A stretch of DNA of 64,000 nt from Cryptomeria japonica (taxonomy: Eukaryota; Streptophyta; Pinopsida; Cupressales; Cupressaceae): positions 51,741,136 through 51,805,135 of the forward strand of contig NC_081414.1 of the NCBI RefSeq assembly GCF_030272615.1, written 5' to 3'. The translations under genes were made by a program, and so were the position numbers. How positions within the stretch are numbered: the first letter of the stretch is position 1; each line of letters opens with the position of its first letter. Shown here piece after piece: positions 44,315 through 56,607 of the stretch. The notes below the pieces were generated by a model. It searched no databases, was not told the DNA's origin, and saw only the letters and a program-made list of their open reading frames with translations.

Positions 44315-45116
44315 GATTGGAAAGTGGATGATTTTCTTGATTAGCTTCATTTGTGTCATAGATTCTCTCTCTCTCTCTCCTCTTTTTCTTGTTCATAACC
44401 TTCCTCTATTTGTTTCTCAATTCTTCTATTTGTTGTCCATAGTATTGTCTACTTGAGGACGATGCAAAGCACTGTCATCTCTTTTGATATATTCCATGTT
44501 GACTCAAAAGACATGTTCCCTTCTTCCATTGTGGTTCTACTTTCTTTGGGGATTAGGAAAATTCAATGCAAATATACTTCATGATATACATTATTTATCA
44601 TAAGAGCATACTAACCCTAGAGTTAAGTAGAACCCTTATGTGTTTTGTGTTTTATGATCATTATCCTTTGATTTGTCCTTCTTGGGGGCATATCATTGTG
44701 ATAACATTCTTGTCTTTTGGATGCATGTATACTAACTTAAAGCCATTTCTCCTGATGAGGCATACACAATCACTTTAACATGGGGGCATACACTCCACTC
44801 AATGCTTCACTCTTCTACATATCTTGATACTCAAGTTACTTTGCAAACTTAGTGTTTTGCTTTGTAATTTTTGTATTTTTCTTTTCATGACTCATGGTAA
44901 GTGACCCTTACTAGGGTAGTAGTTATGGTTCTCTTTCTCCCTCTTTCTTATGATGTCCCTTTTATCTTATTTTTGAAGTCATAAGATACCTCAAGTCCAC
45001 TGGGGGCTTGGTGTTTCTTGCCTCTTTAGCATCTTGATGAAATATTTTAAATGTGAACCTTTGTACTTTACCGAGACTATGCTTAGTCTCATACTCTTGC
45101 TAAAGTGGGGGCTGAA

Positions 45117-46316
45117 TGTAGCATCCTAATTTGTACTCCCTTACAATTTTGTCCTTATTTGGTCCCTTACTTTGAGGTTCATGTCCCTAGGCCTAAGTGG
45201 AGCCTTGATTCTTCCCACACCATGAAAATTCGTCATTATTTTGAACTTGTACTTCATTTGCCCTTTTCTTCTTAGTTCCTGGTTGGTTAGGACTAGGGTG
45301 TTGACACCCTAGTCCCTAGTCCTTAGGGACCAGAGCACCCAACACCTTGGTCCTCCCAATCAGGGCCCATTTTTGGGTCCCTTAATGGTCACATCATTTT
45401 AGTTGGAACCTAGATCTCGTGCCAGCTCATGTTAGAAAATTAAGTTGTTTTTTAATGGGCAGGTATAAGAGGAGGTCTACCCCTCTCTTTTTGATATATT
45501 TGAAAAAATAAATCACACATCTATCAAGCAATCAAGCATTCAAATTCAAGTGAGCAAGCGATCAGTCTTCCTTCAAGCATTGGAGTAGAAGTAAGGTCAA
45601 GTTTCAAGCATTGGAGTTGACATTCATGTTCTATGTTTATGAAGACTCCATGAAAACCAAATTCCTTGTGGAGATAAACAAAACTCCATTAAAAGGTATA
45701 TCATTAGTGTTTTCAGTCATTATTTAGCATCTCCCTCAAAAGGATAACATTTCCATTACTGCAATTCAACTAAATTTTATTTCTATTTCATGGTTAATCC
45801 CAAAATAGGGGTTTGACCTAAGGCAAACCCTTATTCCCAACATATTTCCCTTTTCTAGTGTGCACATGAATAGGTACAAAGTTGTGATTTTCAGAATTGG
45901 CTTTATTTACAGTGACGAATAAATTCCCCTTTAGATGACAAAAATTGTAGAGGACCAGGACGACGGGCATACCGGTCTTGACATTTCAGGACCTCCTTTT
46001 GGGAACAGATTCAAATACACTTACATTGCTCAGATATAGGTTTGTGGCTTGATCCAACAATAGTAGCTCATTGTTCACGTGTTTCTACTTCATTTCCATC
46101 ACATTTACCCTTATATCAACATTTTCACAAGTCAACTTCAAATAGGGTAATCAATTCAAACCTAGTAAATCAAATAGAATTCTCAGCCCTATCCTTGCTA
46201 ATTTGTGGCTAGATCTATTGGGTTTACCCCTCTTTTAGTGTAATGGTCCCTAAGTCTAAATATTAGTGGTTTTCATACATCTAATTATGGAAACACTAAT
46301 ATTTTTCACCACTACA
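45117..46316 (+). repeat. Gypsy 3' LTR
   Basis: The LTR is 1200 bp and aligns throughout with 38200-39392, with scattered substitutions and small indels that point to an old insertion. The TATA position reads TATAAGAG (near 45464), one change from the 5' copy. Confidence 0.9.
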
Positions 46317-46321
46317 CTAAG

Positions 46322-47700
46322 GTTGGTTTGGACGCTTGCGGGGTGCCATTAACCCCAAATTGTGACTAGAAACCTTAAGTAGTTGCCCACCCTATTTTTG
46401 ACCGAACATCATGGTAATTTCAATGCAAGGGCATAGCTGGTTTTTCCCCAAGATACTCACCATATGGCTCCCTGGAGATGAGACATATATCCCTGGCTTA
46501 CCATAATCTACTTGTAGATTTTCAAGGAGAGGGAGATTGGGTCATCCTTCCAGTCCTGGAGGCCCCTATTTGTCCTCTCTCGAAAAGACAAAATAGTGTA
46601 CACACCCATTAAGGCATCCTTACATTTGAGTCGATGGAGATCCCAAGTTGTGGGCTAGAGTTACTATCATGAGACCTTGACTTTAGGGCTAGGAAGTGTT
46701 TGAAGTGTATTCATTTGTGCTAAAGACCTGTGGAAATTGGGTTGATCTTGGCGTATAGAACATACACATTATGCTCACATTTGGACAAAACCACTTTCAG
46801 ACATTGTGTCTTCCTGCCACAAAAACATCAACATTCAGATCTGGTCATATTTCACAACTTCAAAATTTTGGACAAACTTGAAGATTTTTTTTTCACCAGA
46901 AACACATCCGTGGCATTTCCCAACACATGTATGATTATTTTGGTCACGTTTGTGTTTACTTCCAGTGCGTTTCTATGACTTTCTGATGCATTTTTGCAAA
47001 CTTTTGGGGTGTATACAAACAAGAATTTTGAACAACATTTCAGAGTGAGAAAACATAGTTATGAACATTTTGTCATGTTTATGCAACATTCTGACATGTA
47101 TCTAACAAAACATATTGCATAGTTAGACAAGATTAAAAATAACATTGCAATTGTGAAACTACGTTTCTGGATTTTGAAATTGCATATTTGAAGCATTCTT
47201 ATGTGTGTGTGGATTTATATTGCATCTGTGGTTTTTGAGATTCAAAGAGATTTTAAATATGATTCCATAAGATTTCACTTAGTCAACCATCATCTTTTCA
47301 TGGCTTTCCATCCATTTTGGACATTTTCAAACATTTTCAAAACCTTCATTTACACTTTTCAACTAGAGTCAAAGAGTTGTTTCACAGCCCTTATCATTAT
47401 CTTGCAAACACATATAGACATACTAAGTGGTCCTTGCATCTAATTTACCATCTTGGGTACGATTTTAGCATCTTGAGTTAAGGTCAACTTACCTATGGGA
47501 ATTTGTCATCTCCTAGGAAGCCACACCTTGTTTAGATTATCATATCAACTTTGGAACAACATTTTAGGACATTACAAGACAACTCTAGATTCTCTTTCCA
47601 CTTCCATAACTATTTTATCTTTTCATAATCACATCTTACCATTTATTCTTCTACATTCCATTTTAGCCAAGGTCTTTTCATGGTTTAAAATCAATCCCAA
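46322..47700 (+). other. Probable 5' leader of the Tat-like gypsy element
   Basis: No coding region is visible. The sequence precedes the gag remnants of the element that continues to 62239, so it may be its LTR end or long leader. Start, primer site and LTR of that element were not found, since the gypsy element at 38200-46316 interrupts the region. Confidence 0.35.
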
Positions 47701-49939
47701 AGGTTAATTAAAAAACTCAGAGAAGCTCAAGGATCTCAAAATATGGATTCATATGTATTTGATGATGAAGAATTTTATAATACATGACCTTTTGACAATC
47801 AACATCTTGCATAAGATTTTGATAATGAGTCCTTTACAACCAAAGAAATTTAAGATCATAAGTCTGAAACAAGATTTAATAAGCTGCTTGACACATTTTT
47901 GAAGAGAGACCCACAAAGGTATTTATATAGGTTTCTTGAAGATGGAGAAAGACTACCCTATGGCTTTGATGTTGCACAAATCTTGGGAATGGATCCAAAT
48001 CAACATAATAGTAATGATGGTGGACATAGACATGAGCACACTATGTCTGAGTCACCTTCATCCCTTTTTTAAAAACCTAACATACCTAATGCATATGCTC
48101 ATGCCAATTATGCTAGACAAACCTAATAACAACCTCGTGCACATACCTTTCAAGGCCAAAGGAATATTAATGATTATAGACAACAAAAAGATGATGCTCA
48201 AGGTCCTAATCATGATAATGCATATGCTAGAAAACCATGTGTTATATTTGATGACCATGTCGAAGAAGACACTTATAATATTAATTACGCACATGGTCAT
48301 GATACATACACTCGCCCAAGACCTAGTGCACCTCAACAAAATTGCATATTAGGTGGCTCATACAATAATTACATTCTTCGACCACCTGACTACCTATATT
48401 ACCAATATAATCCTTACATGCAATGCATCCCTACCCCTCCTGGTGACTCAGGCATAGGGATGGCTCAACAAAAAATTACAGAATTGCAACAACAAATGGA
48501 AGGTATGTGAACAACCACAAAAAATTACACGATTTAGGACATTTGTCCTTATCCTTTTGATAAAAGAATACCTATGCCACCTTTTCCTCCACAGTTTGTG
48601 GTACCTAAATTTAATAAATGCAAAGGAAAAGGAGATCCAAAGTCACATATTAGATAATTTTTCATAGCTTGCATAGAGGTAGCCCGAGAGGACTTTTATT
48701 TGAAGAGGTTATTCCCACAAAGTTTAGGTGGACAAGCCATGGAGTGGTTTTCATAGTTACTACCTTGAATCAAGTCATGGGGTGAATTGGAAAAGGCATT
48801 TATACAACATTTTTCATACAACATTGAGTGTGAAGTGTCAGTGACAATATTATGCAACACCAAACAATGAAATGGTGAATCTTTTTTGTCATTTTTGCAA
48901 TGATGGACAAGCTTAGCTAGTCGATACCCTTGTCATATTCCACAAAAGAAAATAGTTGAAATGCTTTCACAAAATGTGAATAAGGATATTGGATATGACC
49001 TTCATAAAGCATGTTTATCTACATTCCAAGAATTCATTGAAAAAAGTTTATCTATTGAGAAGGTTCTCATTGAGCAAGGAACTATCAGGATATTTAAAGA
49101 AAACAAAGATGACACTAATGCAAAAGAAAAAACCCAATTTTGGAAGAAGAACAAGAACATTGTGAATGATGGGCTTGTTGATGCAAATATGGTCAAACCA
49201 ATGGTGATTTTTCGTAGTGCTAGCTCATCTAATAATTAAGTTAATACCCAAAGGGCACCAAGACCTCCATGAAGTACACACCTTTGGGAGAACAAATCAA
49301 ATATACATTGAAGAAACTTGTTGCCAATAATCCCATCACATTGCCTGAACCAAGGGTAAAACCTTCATGGTGGAATGACAATGAATTTTGTGAATATCAC
49401 AAGAGGAAGGGTCATAAGACTAGGAATTGTCATAAATTTAAGAATCTCATTCAAGACCTTATTGATAATGGCACAATTGAAATTGAGGGTCACTCTTTCA
49501 ATGAAGATTGAATGATGTTTAAGGATCCATTTCCAAAACATGATAAGGGAAAGGCCCCTAAAATAGAGAATAATGCAAATTACACTAATTCAATCGATGA
49601 CTGCATCGTGAATCATATCAATAAGGTGAATACTTATGTGCCTACTATAAACATAAAAGGTAAAGCCCTCAAATGCAATGCCACTACTTGATGGGGTAAA
49701 TTTACTCTAGAAGGCGCTACATATAAAATAAATTCATCATCCAATAACCAAAATGACCTTGTAGACCAATTGGGAAAGACACTCACTCTCATTTCAATCC
49801 TTGAACTCTTACACGTTTCACCTTCGCACAAAGAAATTCTAGAAAAAACCTATAAGAAACATCCATCCCTACTGATCAAAACATGGACCGGTTTCAAGAC
49901 ATGGTGGGGCACCTTTCTACTCCTCATTGTCTCACATTC
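47701..49939 (+). pseudogene. Tat-like gypsy gag, broken
   Basis: Frames on the plus strand include a gag core around 48600-48760 (V-P-K-F-N-K-C-K-G-K-G-D-P, then G-G-Q-A-M-E-W-F-S). A continuing frame occupies 48961-49239, and a knuckle of the C-x2-H-x4-H-x4-C type (C-E-Y-H-K-R-K-G-H...C) lies near 49390-49435, followed by K-N-L-I-Q-D-L-I-D. Several stops and shifts are present. The coding sequence is cut at 49939/49945 by the pol-less copia derivative and resumes at 57742. Confidence 0.8.
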
Positions 49940-49944
49940 ACTGT

Positions 49945-51110
49945 GATGAATACTAAGAGGGGGGGGTGAATTAGTATGCCAAAAATCTCTGTACTTAAAC
50001 ACTTACACAGTCTGAAGATAAACCGGTAAAACAGTCTAACAGACAGACCAGTTATCACACATGCAAACCAAAATGTGAATAAAGCATTCACCCACAAAAG
50101 AAATACAACCATAACAAAAGATATTTGCAGTGGAAACCCAATTGGGAAAAAACCACGGTGAGATTGAACTCACAAGTCACTATCTGCAAAATAGAAACCA
50201 GACCGGTTAAGGTCTTACAATGTTCTTATCCAGAACAAATCCTATTAGGAATCTCAATCTCTGTTAGGAGATAAGTCCGATTAAAGACTACCTTGTTAGA
50301 GGATTTTAGATTCACAAAAGTGAACCACCTTTTTAGAGGATTTTACAAAGGCTTTGAGGCCTACCCGGTTAAGGGCTACAAACTTGTCAAAGATGTGAGT
50401 AATCAACAAGTGTTCAATCTATCCTATAGCACAAACTGCTTGATTAGATCTAGTATAGTCCACTGCTAATGCACTCTAGCATTACTTCAGTCTTCTCTAT
50501 CTCTTTCTGTTTACAACTCGATCTTCTTAGATAAGACCGCTCTTCAACAACTCAACTTCCACCTTAAACCCTAGCCACAACATAAACCCTTTTAGCAACA
50601 ACAACAACAACTCAAAACCCTAAACATGATGTCCTTTTAAAGGAATCCGATTTCATGTCAGTCCAATAGGACTACATTACAATTTCCTAGGTTCAATGAA
50701 TCTAGACATACTCAGTAGCATGACACAAAAAGCACCGTCAGTGTGTCGGCACCATCAATCAATCGGTGGGTTGGTAACTCATCACAAAATGTCGATTGGT
50801 AACTCATCACAGAGTATTACCGGTTCATACAAAATACCGGTTGCCAGTTTGGCAAAAATGAAGACTGGTAAGAATGTGTTATGCCGCTTTGATCCCTTGT
50901 ACTAGTTGAGATCTACGAACCGCTTGGGGTCGTCATGCCGCTTCAGACCAGGAAACACATTCTGCAAAATCATTAGTCTAAAGACTAGAATACATCATAC
51001 CAGTTGGAGCACATACCGGTTGAGCTCTAGCTCATACATACAAAGGGGATCTCAATACAAGTGTGTGTCCATCAATGACAATCACAACATAAACATCAAG
51101 AATGCCAACA
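49945..51110 (-). repeat. 3' LTR of pol-less copia derivative
   Basis: The LTR is 1166 bp and shares most of its length with 56608-57741. It has ACCGGTT motifs at 50820-50840 and 51015, and the GGGGGGGTGAATTAGTAT mark near its end. It is related to, but distinct from, the LTR of the element at 21426-28486. Confidence 0.88.
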
Positions 51111-51420
51111 ATCTCCCCCTTTGGCATTGATGGCAACACTTAGGAAAATAAAATTTTGACATCTAAGTGTTTTACAACAAAAACTTGCCATTAAGAAAAT
51201 TGCTCCCCCTAAGCATATACACTATCCCTTAATCAACACAATGTATAGCTATTTTGCATACAGAGCATAATCATTGAGACATCAGAGCATATAGCATATA
51301 TCAAAATTTCAAAAACAGATGCTTCTCCCTATTTGTCTTCAAAATAGATAGAGTACTTCTCCCCCTGTATCAGAAGATCAAAATTTTCAAACCAAAAATA
51401 GATACTTCTCCCCCTTTGCC
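51111..51420 (-). other. Polypurine tract and tract repeats
   Basis: AAAGGGGGAGAT abuts the 3' LTR (51111-51122). Further GGGGGAG or close tracts on the minus strand lie near 51203, 51328, 51360 and 51408. The spacing is irregular. Only the first is placed for plus-strand priming; the others match the multi-tract habit reported for Sireviruses. Confidence 0.72.
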
Positions 51421-51520
51421 AACAATGAAAAAGTATCACTAAACAAACTTGTTTCCATTTGATATAAATAAAAGTTTATGACAACAATGAATAATACTTG
51501 TCAAAAACCAATTTATAGTC

Positions 51521-54500
51521 CTACAAAAATTGTTTCATGGATAGCGACCAGGATTCAAGTAAGGAGGTGGCCACTTCTTTTTCTGTTTGCATCTGGTATA
51601 CCTGTTCCTCCATGGCATCAACTATGCTCAGCTCCTGCATGACTATCAAGGCATCCACGTTTAGATAACACTTTTGAAGAATTTGCAGACAAGGAAGTAA
51701 AACTAGTTGTAGCTCCTGCAAATCTTTAGATCGTGTACTGATCTCTTGCTCTATTTTGGCTGATTGGATCTGGAATCGGTGAATGGTTTGCCCATATGTT
51801 GCAAAGGAATCATAAGGTGTCTTAAATGTGCCCAAGTAGGACTGTAAGTCCATTTGAAGCTTTTGCTTCTTGGCTAGCACATCATCTCAGAACATATGAG
51901 GTTGATAGATTTTGCTTAGTAGCAAGTTTCCCTCATCCAAGGCATTCCTTATGTCCTTTTGGTCTTTTAGCAGTTCAGTCCTAAGCTCATTCATCTTTTT
52001 CACTAGAGCAATGTTAAGAGCCTTTTGGTGTTCTTTCTTGACATTGGCCTCAGCTGCTTCTTCCAGGCTCTGCACCTGATCATCCACTATAGTACATAGT
52101 AGTTTGAGCTGTGCTAGTGATGATTCAGTGTCAGGAAGATTAGTATCGGGGATTAAACCGGTAAGGGTGTCTACAGCCGCCTGAATTATGTCCTGTTCCT
52201 TTTTCTTGCGAATGAGCTCAAGGCAGTCTTGAGCAACCTTGATGCTTTGCATAAGCTCTGTCTCACTTGCAGATTGGAGATCGATAGGACAGGAGATATC
52301 AGGTGGTTTGGCTTGACTCCTGGTTGCCTTCGGAGTCTCCATCTGAGTTCTCTCCATTGCTTTTTTTGCCTTGTCTACTTCTACCTTCTTCCTTTTCTTT
52401 GCTTCTATTTTCTGTTCTTGTTCCGTGTTTTCTTCTTCTTTCTTTTTCCTGTCTTCTTCTTTCCTCTCCTTCTCTTCTTTCTCTTTCTCTTCCCTCTTTT
52501 TCTTTTCTTCCTCTTCCATCTTCTTCTTGTCTTCCTCTTCTTTCTTCCTCTTTTCTTCCTCTTCCTTCTTCTTCTTTTCTTCCTCTTCTTTCTTCTTCTT
52601 TTCTTCCTTGTTCTCTTCTTCTTTCTTCTTCCTTTCCTCTTCTTCTTTCTTCTTCCTTTCCTTCTCTTCTTTCTTCTCCTCTTCATCTTTTCGTTTCTCC
52701 TCTTCCTCTTTTCTTTTCTCTTCCTCTTTTCTCTTTTTCTCATCTTCATCCCTCTTCTTCTTCTCTTCCTGTTCTTGAGCCACTTCCTATGTGTCCTTAG
52801 TCTGCTCACCACCTTGTTTGGCTTGTTGCTCCTGTTCTATTCCCTCAGAAGGTATGTCCTGAGTGACATCTCTACATCCAGGGCATCGACATCGATAGTG
52901 TCGATTGGTTCTTCAACCAGGTTTCCTTCCTCATCAAAAACTTCATCTGGTTTGGATACAGCCAGTCCTTTTTCCACTTGGAGGTTGGCCATTTTTTCTT
53001 TGTGAGAGTTGATACCATAATCCATATGCTGATGAGTATCTTTTTCAACATCATCAATTCTCCCATCCAACAACCAGAGTCTTCTTCTCCTTGTGAAGAA
53101 GAGACCTTTATTTTGATCCAACACATCAAACAATTCTGAATTTGAGAGGTTGGGAAAGTATTGTGAAAAGACTTTCTCCCTAATCTCTTGTTCCTTTTCA
53201 ATGGCAATGTGCCATTTATTATCTAATGCTTTAAATAAAGAATCCGGTGTCTGAGATTTAATCTCTAATGGCGACCGGTCATTTTTACACAAATAAATGA
53301 TGATTTCTTGTAATACTTCTTCCTTTTCCTCATCACTAAAATCATCATAATAATCTATTAAATCATGGAGCAATTTTCTCCTAATATTCTTAACTATCCT
53401 TTGAAAATGTGTCAAAGGTTTGTATGAGGAGATGCCAATATTTACCGGTGCGGATGCTACTAGTTCATTCTTCTTCATTTTCTTTGTCTGTTTGGCCTTC
53501 TTTGGCTTTTCATCAGACTCAGTTTCTTCAGAGTCCGGTTCATTTGTCTTCGTCTTCCTTTTTCTTTCAAAGACTTTTGCCGGTGTTACCTCCGGTTGCT
53601 TCTTTGCCGGTGACTGCTTGTTCACTCTTGGAGTTGCAGTGGTAGCCGGTGCCAATGCTGCAGGCATTGCTTTGGCTTTCTTTGCTGCTGGTTCTTTTCC
53701 TTTCTTAACCGATGGTTCTTCAGCAGGTGCAATCCTCTCCAAGTAGGTTCCGGTCCTTTTAGCCTTTGGATCAAGAGGCAAGGAAATAAGGATTGAGGCA
53801 TACCCTTCCAGCATATCATACATAACTTCATAGCCCATTGGCTCCACTTCCTCCATTCTAGGCTCAACAACCTCCATTAAACACTTGTCCACCTGAATGG
53901 TGAAACAGATGTCATCTTCATATTTCTTAACTATATCACCTGATATCCTTACCCTTTGACTCATCTTTCTTCTAAACTCATCAAAATATTTATTCAGTAC
54001 TTCAGGGTAATTGGTTCCAATGGCTTGTATTCTCTCCTTAATCTGCTTGGTTACCGGTTGGTCAGGAGACTAGTGGACATATCCTACTTCAGGATTGGAA
54101 ATAAAAGAACAACCCTATCAGTAGTTGTCCAAACTTAAACCTCAGTGCATTGTCCTATTTGATCACCTTTAGATTCAACAGGAGTTGCCTCTGCATACCA
54201 GTGCATAAGTTAAAAGATGCATCCTCTTTAATCATCTGATAAACGACATTTACTGTTGCAGCAGATACAAAATTAATCCTGCTGGCTGAAAACATTCTGT
54301 AGCCTATCACCATGCAGGTGTATTTCACCAGATCATCCTTGATAGGATTAACTGTCATACCTCATGAGTCACTTGTTGAATCGGTGAGCTTGGCCATTTT
54401 AGTTTTGCTTACTATTCTTAGGGCTGGCACTTCCCCTATGTTGCAAAAACTAGTGACTGCATGAATTGCCTGAGGCGTGATATCATGCGTCCTCTCCAGG

Positions 54501-54832
54501 TACATCTTGTCACCGTGGACTCAGCTCAAAATGATCCTGATGTGATCCTCCGTAAAATCTTCTAGAAAGTATACTGCATTATGGAGTTTCTTCTTCTCTA
54601 GGATGCTAAACTCCGGTTTGATCTTTTTATCCTTGTCGCAAAATAGACCTAACTGGGTGTGAATAGCTAAAGACCCTAGGTCTTCTATTTTGCAATCAAT
54701 ATAATTAGAAATTCCTTCTTCAACTATAACTCTAGCTAGAACTTGTGATAAGGCATTATATTTGGACTTCCTCTGAATAAAACTTTCTGACTTAATGGAT
54801 GTAACAGAACTGGTATGAGATGCAGAAGCCAT
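51521..54832 (-). pseudogene. Extra long ORF of unknown function, decayed
   Basis: From the ATG at 54832 a chain of minus-strand frames (54521-54832, 54155-54358, 52837-53964, 51887-52783, 51521-51880) behaves as one former reading frame of about 1,100 codons. Four pieces share a frame; the 52837-53964 piece is shifted, so at least two indels occurred. Two breaks are single TGA codons (54521-54523 and 51887-51889). The N-terminal 230 residues recall the plant-transposon proteins found in other large retroelements, but I cannot assign a family. The middle is Lys/Ala/Pro-rich and acidic. A Lys/Glu-rich coiled coil of about 150 residues follows, then an alpha-helical tail. It has no RT, integrase or protease motif and no clear membrane span. 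It may be a captured host gene or a lineage-specific ORF like the env-position ORFs of some retrotransposons. Confidence 0.6.
52360..52783 (-). repeat. Purine-rich Lys/Glu coding repeat
   Basis: The minus strand is a run of GAA, GAG, AAA and AAG codons for about 420 bp, giving E-E-E-K-R-K-K-E type sequence. It is low-complexity DNA that would form one long charged helix. It also leaves long open frames on the opposite strand (for example 52229-53005), which are shadows. Confidence 0.85.
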
Positions 54833-55089
54833 TGTTGAGTATTTTCAAGAACACAAAAAATACCTTTACAACGCGAATTTAGGGCTTCCTAATTCTGCTT
54901 CACTTCACTCTTTGTCGGTTGCCAAATCACCGCTTTGAGTTCTCCACGACTGCTTGCAAACTGGATTTGAATCTCCTTCAAGATTTATCAATTTCTTGAA
55001 ATCTTGGCTCAAATCACCTTTTCTTCGCTCTGCACTTGAAAACTTTTCTTTGCTTCAAAAACAGATAGTGGGAAATGATTTGAAATATG

Positions 55090-55097
55090 CTTTTATA
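55090..55097 (-). promoter_or_regulatory. Internal TATA box ahead of the extra ORF
   Basis: TATAAAAG on the minus strand, about 260 bp upstream of the ATG at 54832 and following a GGGGGAG tract near 55257. The AT-poorer leader between them has no long frame. The spacing fits an independent transcription unit inside the element. It is a prediction from sequence only. Confidence 0.5.
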
Positions 55098-55282
55098 CAT
55101 GTTTCTCACCTACTGCCATTTATGCTCCTTTATTAGGGCAAAAACCCTAATTTGCCTCTTTTACCATTTTCGGTCTTCTGCTGAGCGACAGGTATCACAT
55201 ACCAGTTAAGGTCTTTCACCGATGTAACCGGGGGTTCACAATTATTTCGCCATTTGCTCCCCCTAAGCCTCTTTGGAGCTTA

Positions 55283-56557
55283 GTTTACCAGTTCCGATAT
55301 TTCCACACTAGGTGCAGAAATCGGTTCCTCTTCCAACATTGTTGGTTTCTTCCTCTAGGTTTTGTTCATGTCCGCTTGAACTTTTTCAACATCAACTTCT
55401 CCTTTCTGAGTGACCGGTATATCATTAGATATACTCTTTTTGCTTCTGCAGAATCTTGTAATGTGACCCAGTTTGTTGCAGTGATAGCAAACTAATCCAG
55501 GTGCTCTCCAAGGTCCATTGTTCATATTTCCATTCTTCCTTCTGCATGTAGCCATAGTGTGTCCATGTCCATGACAAATCCAACAATTTTCTCTCCATCT
55601 GGTTGCTGGTTGATAACCATTGTTGCTTGACTGATAATTGTAGGCATTGAACCGGTTGGGGTTCTAGTTTACAAAAGATTCTGGACCAGCTCCTTGGGTC
55701 CTCTGAGGATATCTTCCGGTATTGTTCATTATAGACCTGCATTCAGATGCTCTATGTCCAAACTTGTTGCATGCATAACAATGACCATTGAACTTATTGG
55801 ATCTAGGTACATTGTTGATAAAATATGGAAAATTATTGTAGGCTTTGCTCCTACATACATTGGCAGTGTGTCCTTCTTTAAGATAGTTAAAGAAAATAGG
55901 TTTGAATTTTTGCTTACCTTTTCCTTTGAGTGTCGGTTGCTTCTTTGATGCTTCAGCATTTGTTCTTGAGGATTCTCCTTCCGCATGTCCAGAGAAACCA
56001 AGACCATTGGTATTCTTTGCCGGTCTAGATGACTCAAGCTTTTGCTCTAGCTTGACAGTACTTTTGCCAAACTTAGCAAGTATTTCCTTTGACTCAGAGA
56101 GTTCTTTGGAAATAGCAGTATTTGTCTCCATTAGACTTGCATTTTCAGAGATGGCTATGTTCAGTTCACCTTGCATGTCTTCCTTTTCCATCCTACTCTC
56201 ATGAAGGCAAGTGGTCAATGCACTAACCTTTTGTTTCAACTTGGAGATCTCATGATCTCTATCCTTTATCCGATCTTCAGCTTTCCTATGGTTCTCAAGC
56301 TCTTGACTAAACCAGATAGTCAATCCTTCAAACTCCTTTCTTAGATTGGAGTTTGAATCATTCAGCTTATTCACTTCTGCAATCATGGCTTCCATATTAG
56401 CTTCATCTTCAGAACTACTTTCAGATAGCTACATCAGCTTTTCTGCATGTTCTCTCCTTTTTGCTTGAGATGCCTTGTATTTGACCATAAGATCATCATA
56501 GGCTTTCTCAGACTTACTGAGCCATTGAGTAAGTTCGCTCAAAGTGTATTCCCCCAT
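55283..56557 (-). pseudogene. Copia gag C-terminal type, with several zinc knuckles
   Basis: One frame runs from the ATG at 56557, about 37 bp after the primer site. Its first 220 codons are charged heptad-like sequence, probably coiled coil. Then come four knuckle-like segments: one degenerate near 55855-55895 (two Cys lost), and three with C-x2-C-x4-H-x4-C near 55740-55780, 55545-55590 and 55445-55490. The UBN2 domain that opens gag in the 21.4-28.5 kb element is missing. In-frame stops interrupt it near 56429, 55664 and 55355. Gag would package RNA. Without UBN2 it may be a truncated derivative. Confidence 0.78.
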
Positions 56558-56593
56558 ATCTCTTTCCAAGTGGTTAAACTTATAGAAAGGTAG

Positions 56594-56605
56594 GCTCTGA
56601 TACCA
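56594..56605 (-). other. Primer-binding site of pol-less copia derivative
   Basis: TGGTATCAGAGC on the minus strand, two bases inside the LTR, is complementary to initiator methionine tRNA as in the other copia element. Confidence 0.9.
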
Positions 56606-56607
56606 AT

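Larger units (their letters stand above)
38200..46316 (+). mobile_element. Pol-less gypsy element, Tat-like gag
   Basis: The element is flanked by CTAAG (38195-38199 and 46317-46321). LTRs are 38200-39392 (1193 bp) and 45117-46316 (1200 bp), both TGTAGCATCC...TACA. A TGG-starting candidate primer site (TGGTGAACCTGAC) begins 3 bases after the 5' LTR, and AAAGTGGGGGC precedes the 3' LTR. The interior holds gag and protease-like remnants followed directly by an acidic segment and the polypurine tract. No RT, RNase H or integrase sequence is present, so it was non-autonomous. A solo copia LTR interrupts gag. Confidence 0.88.

Noticed and set aside
52229-53005. Long plus-strand open frames rich in Phe, Leu and Ser opposite the extra ORF
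   Set aside because: They arise from the purine-rich Lys/Glu repeat read on the other strand, and several overlapping frames are open at once for the same reason.
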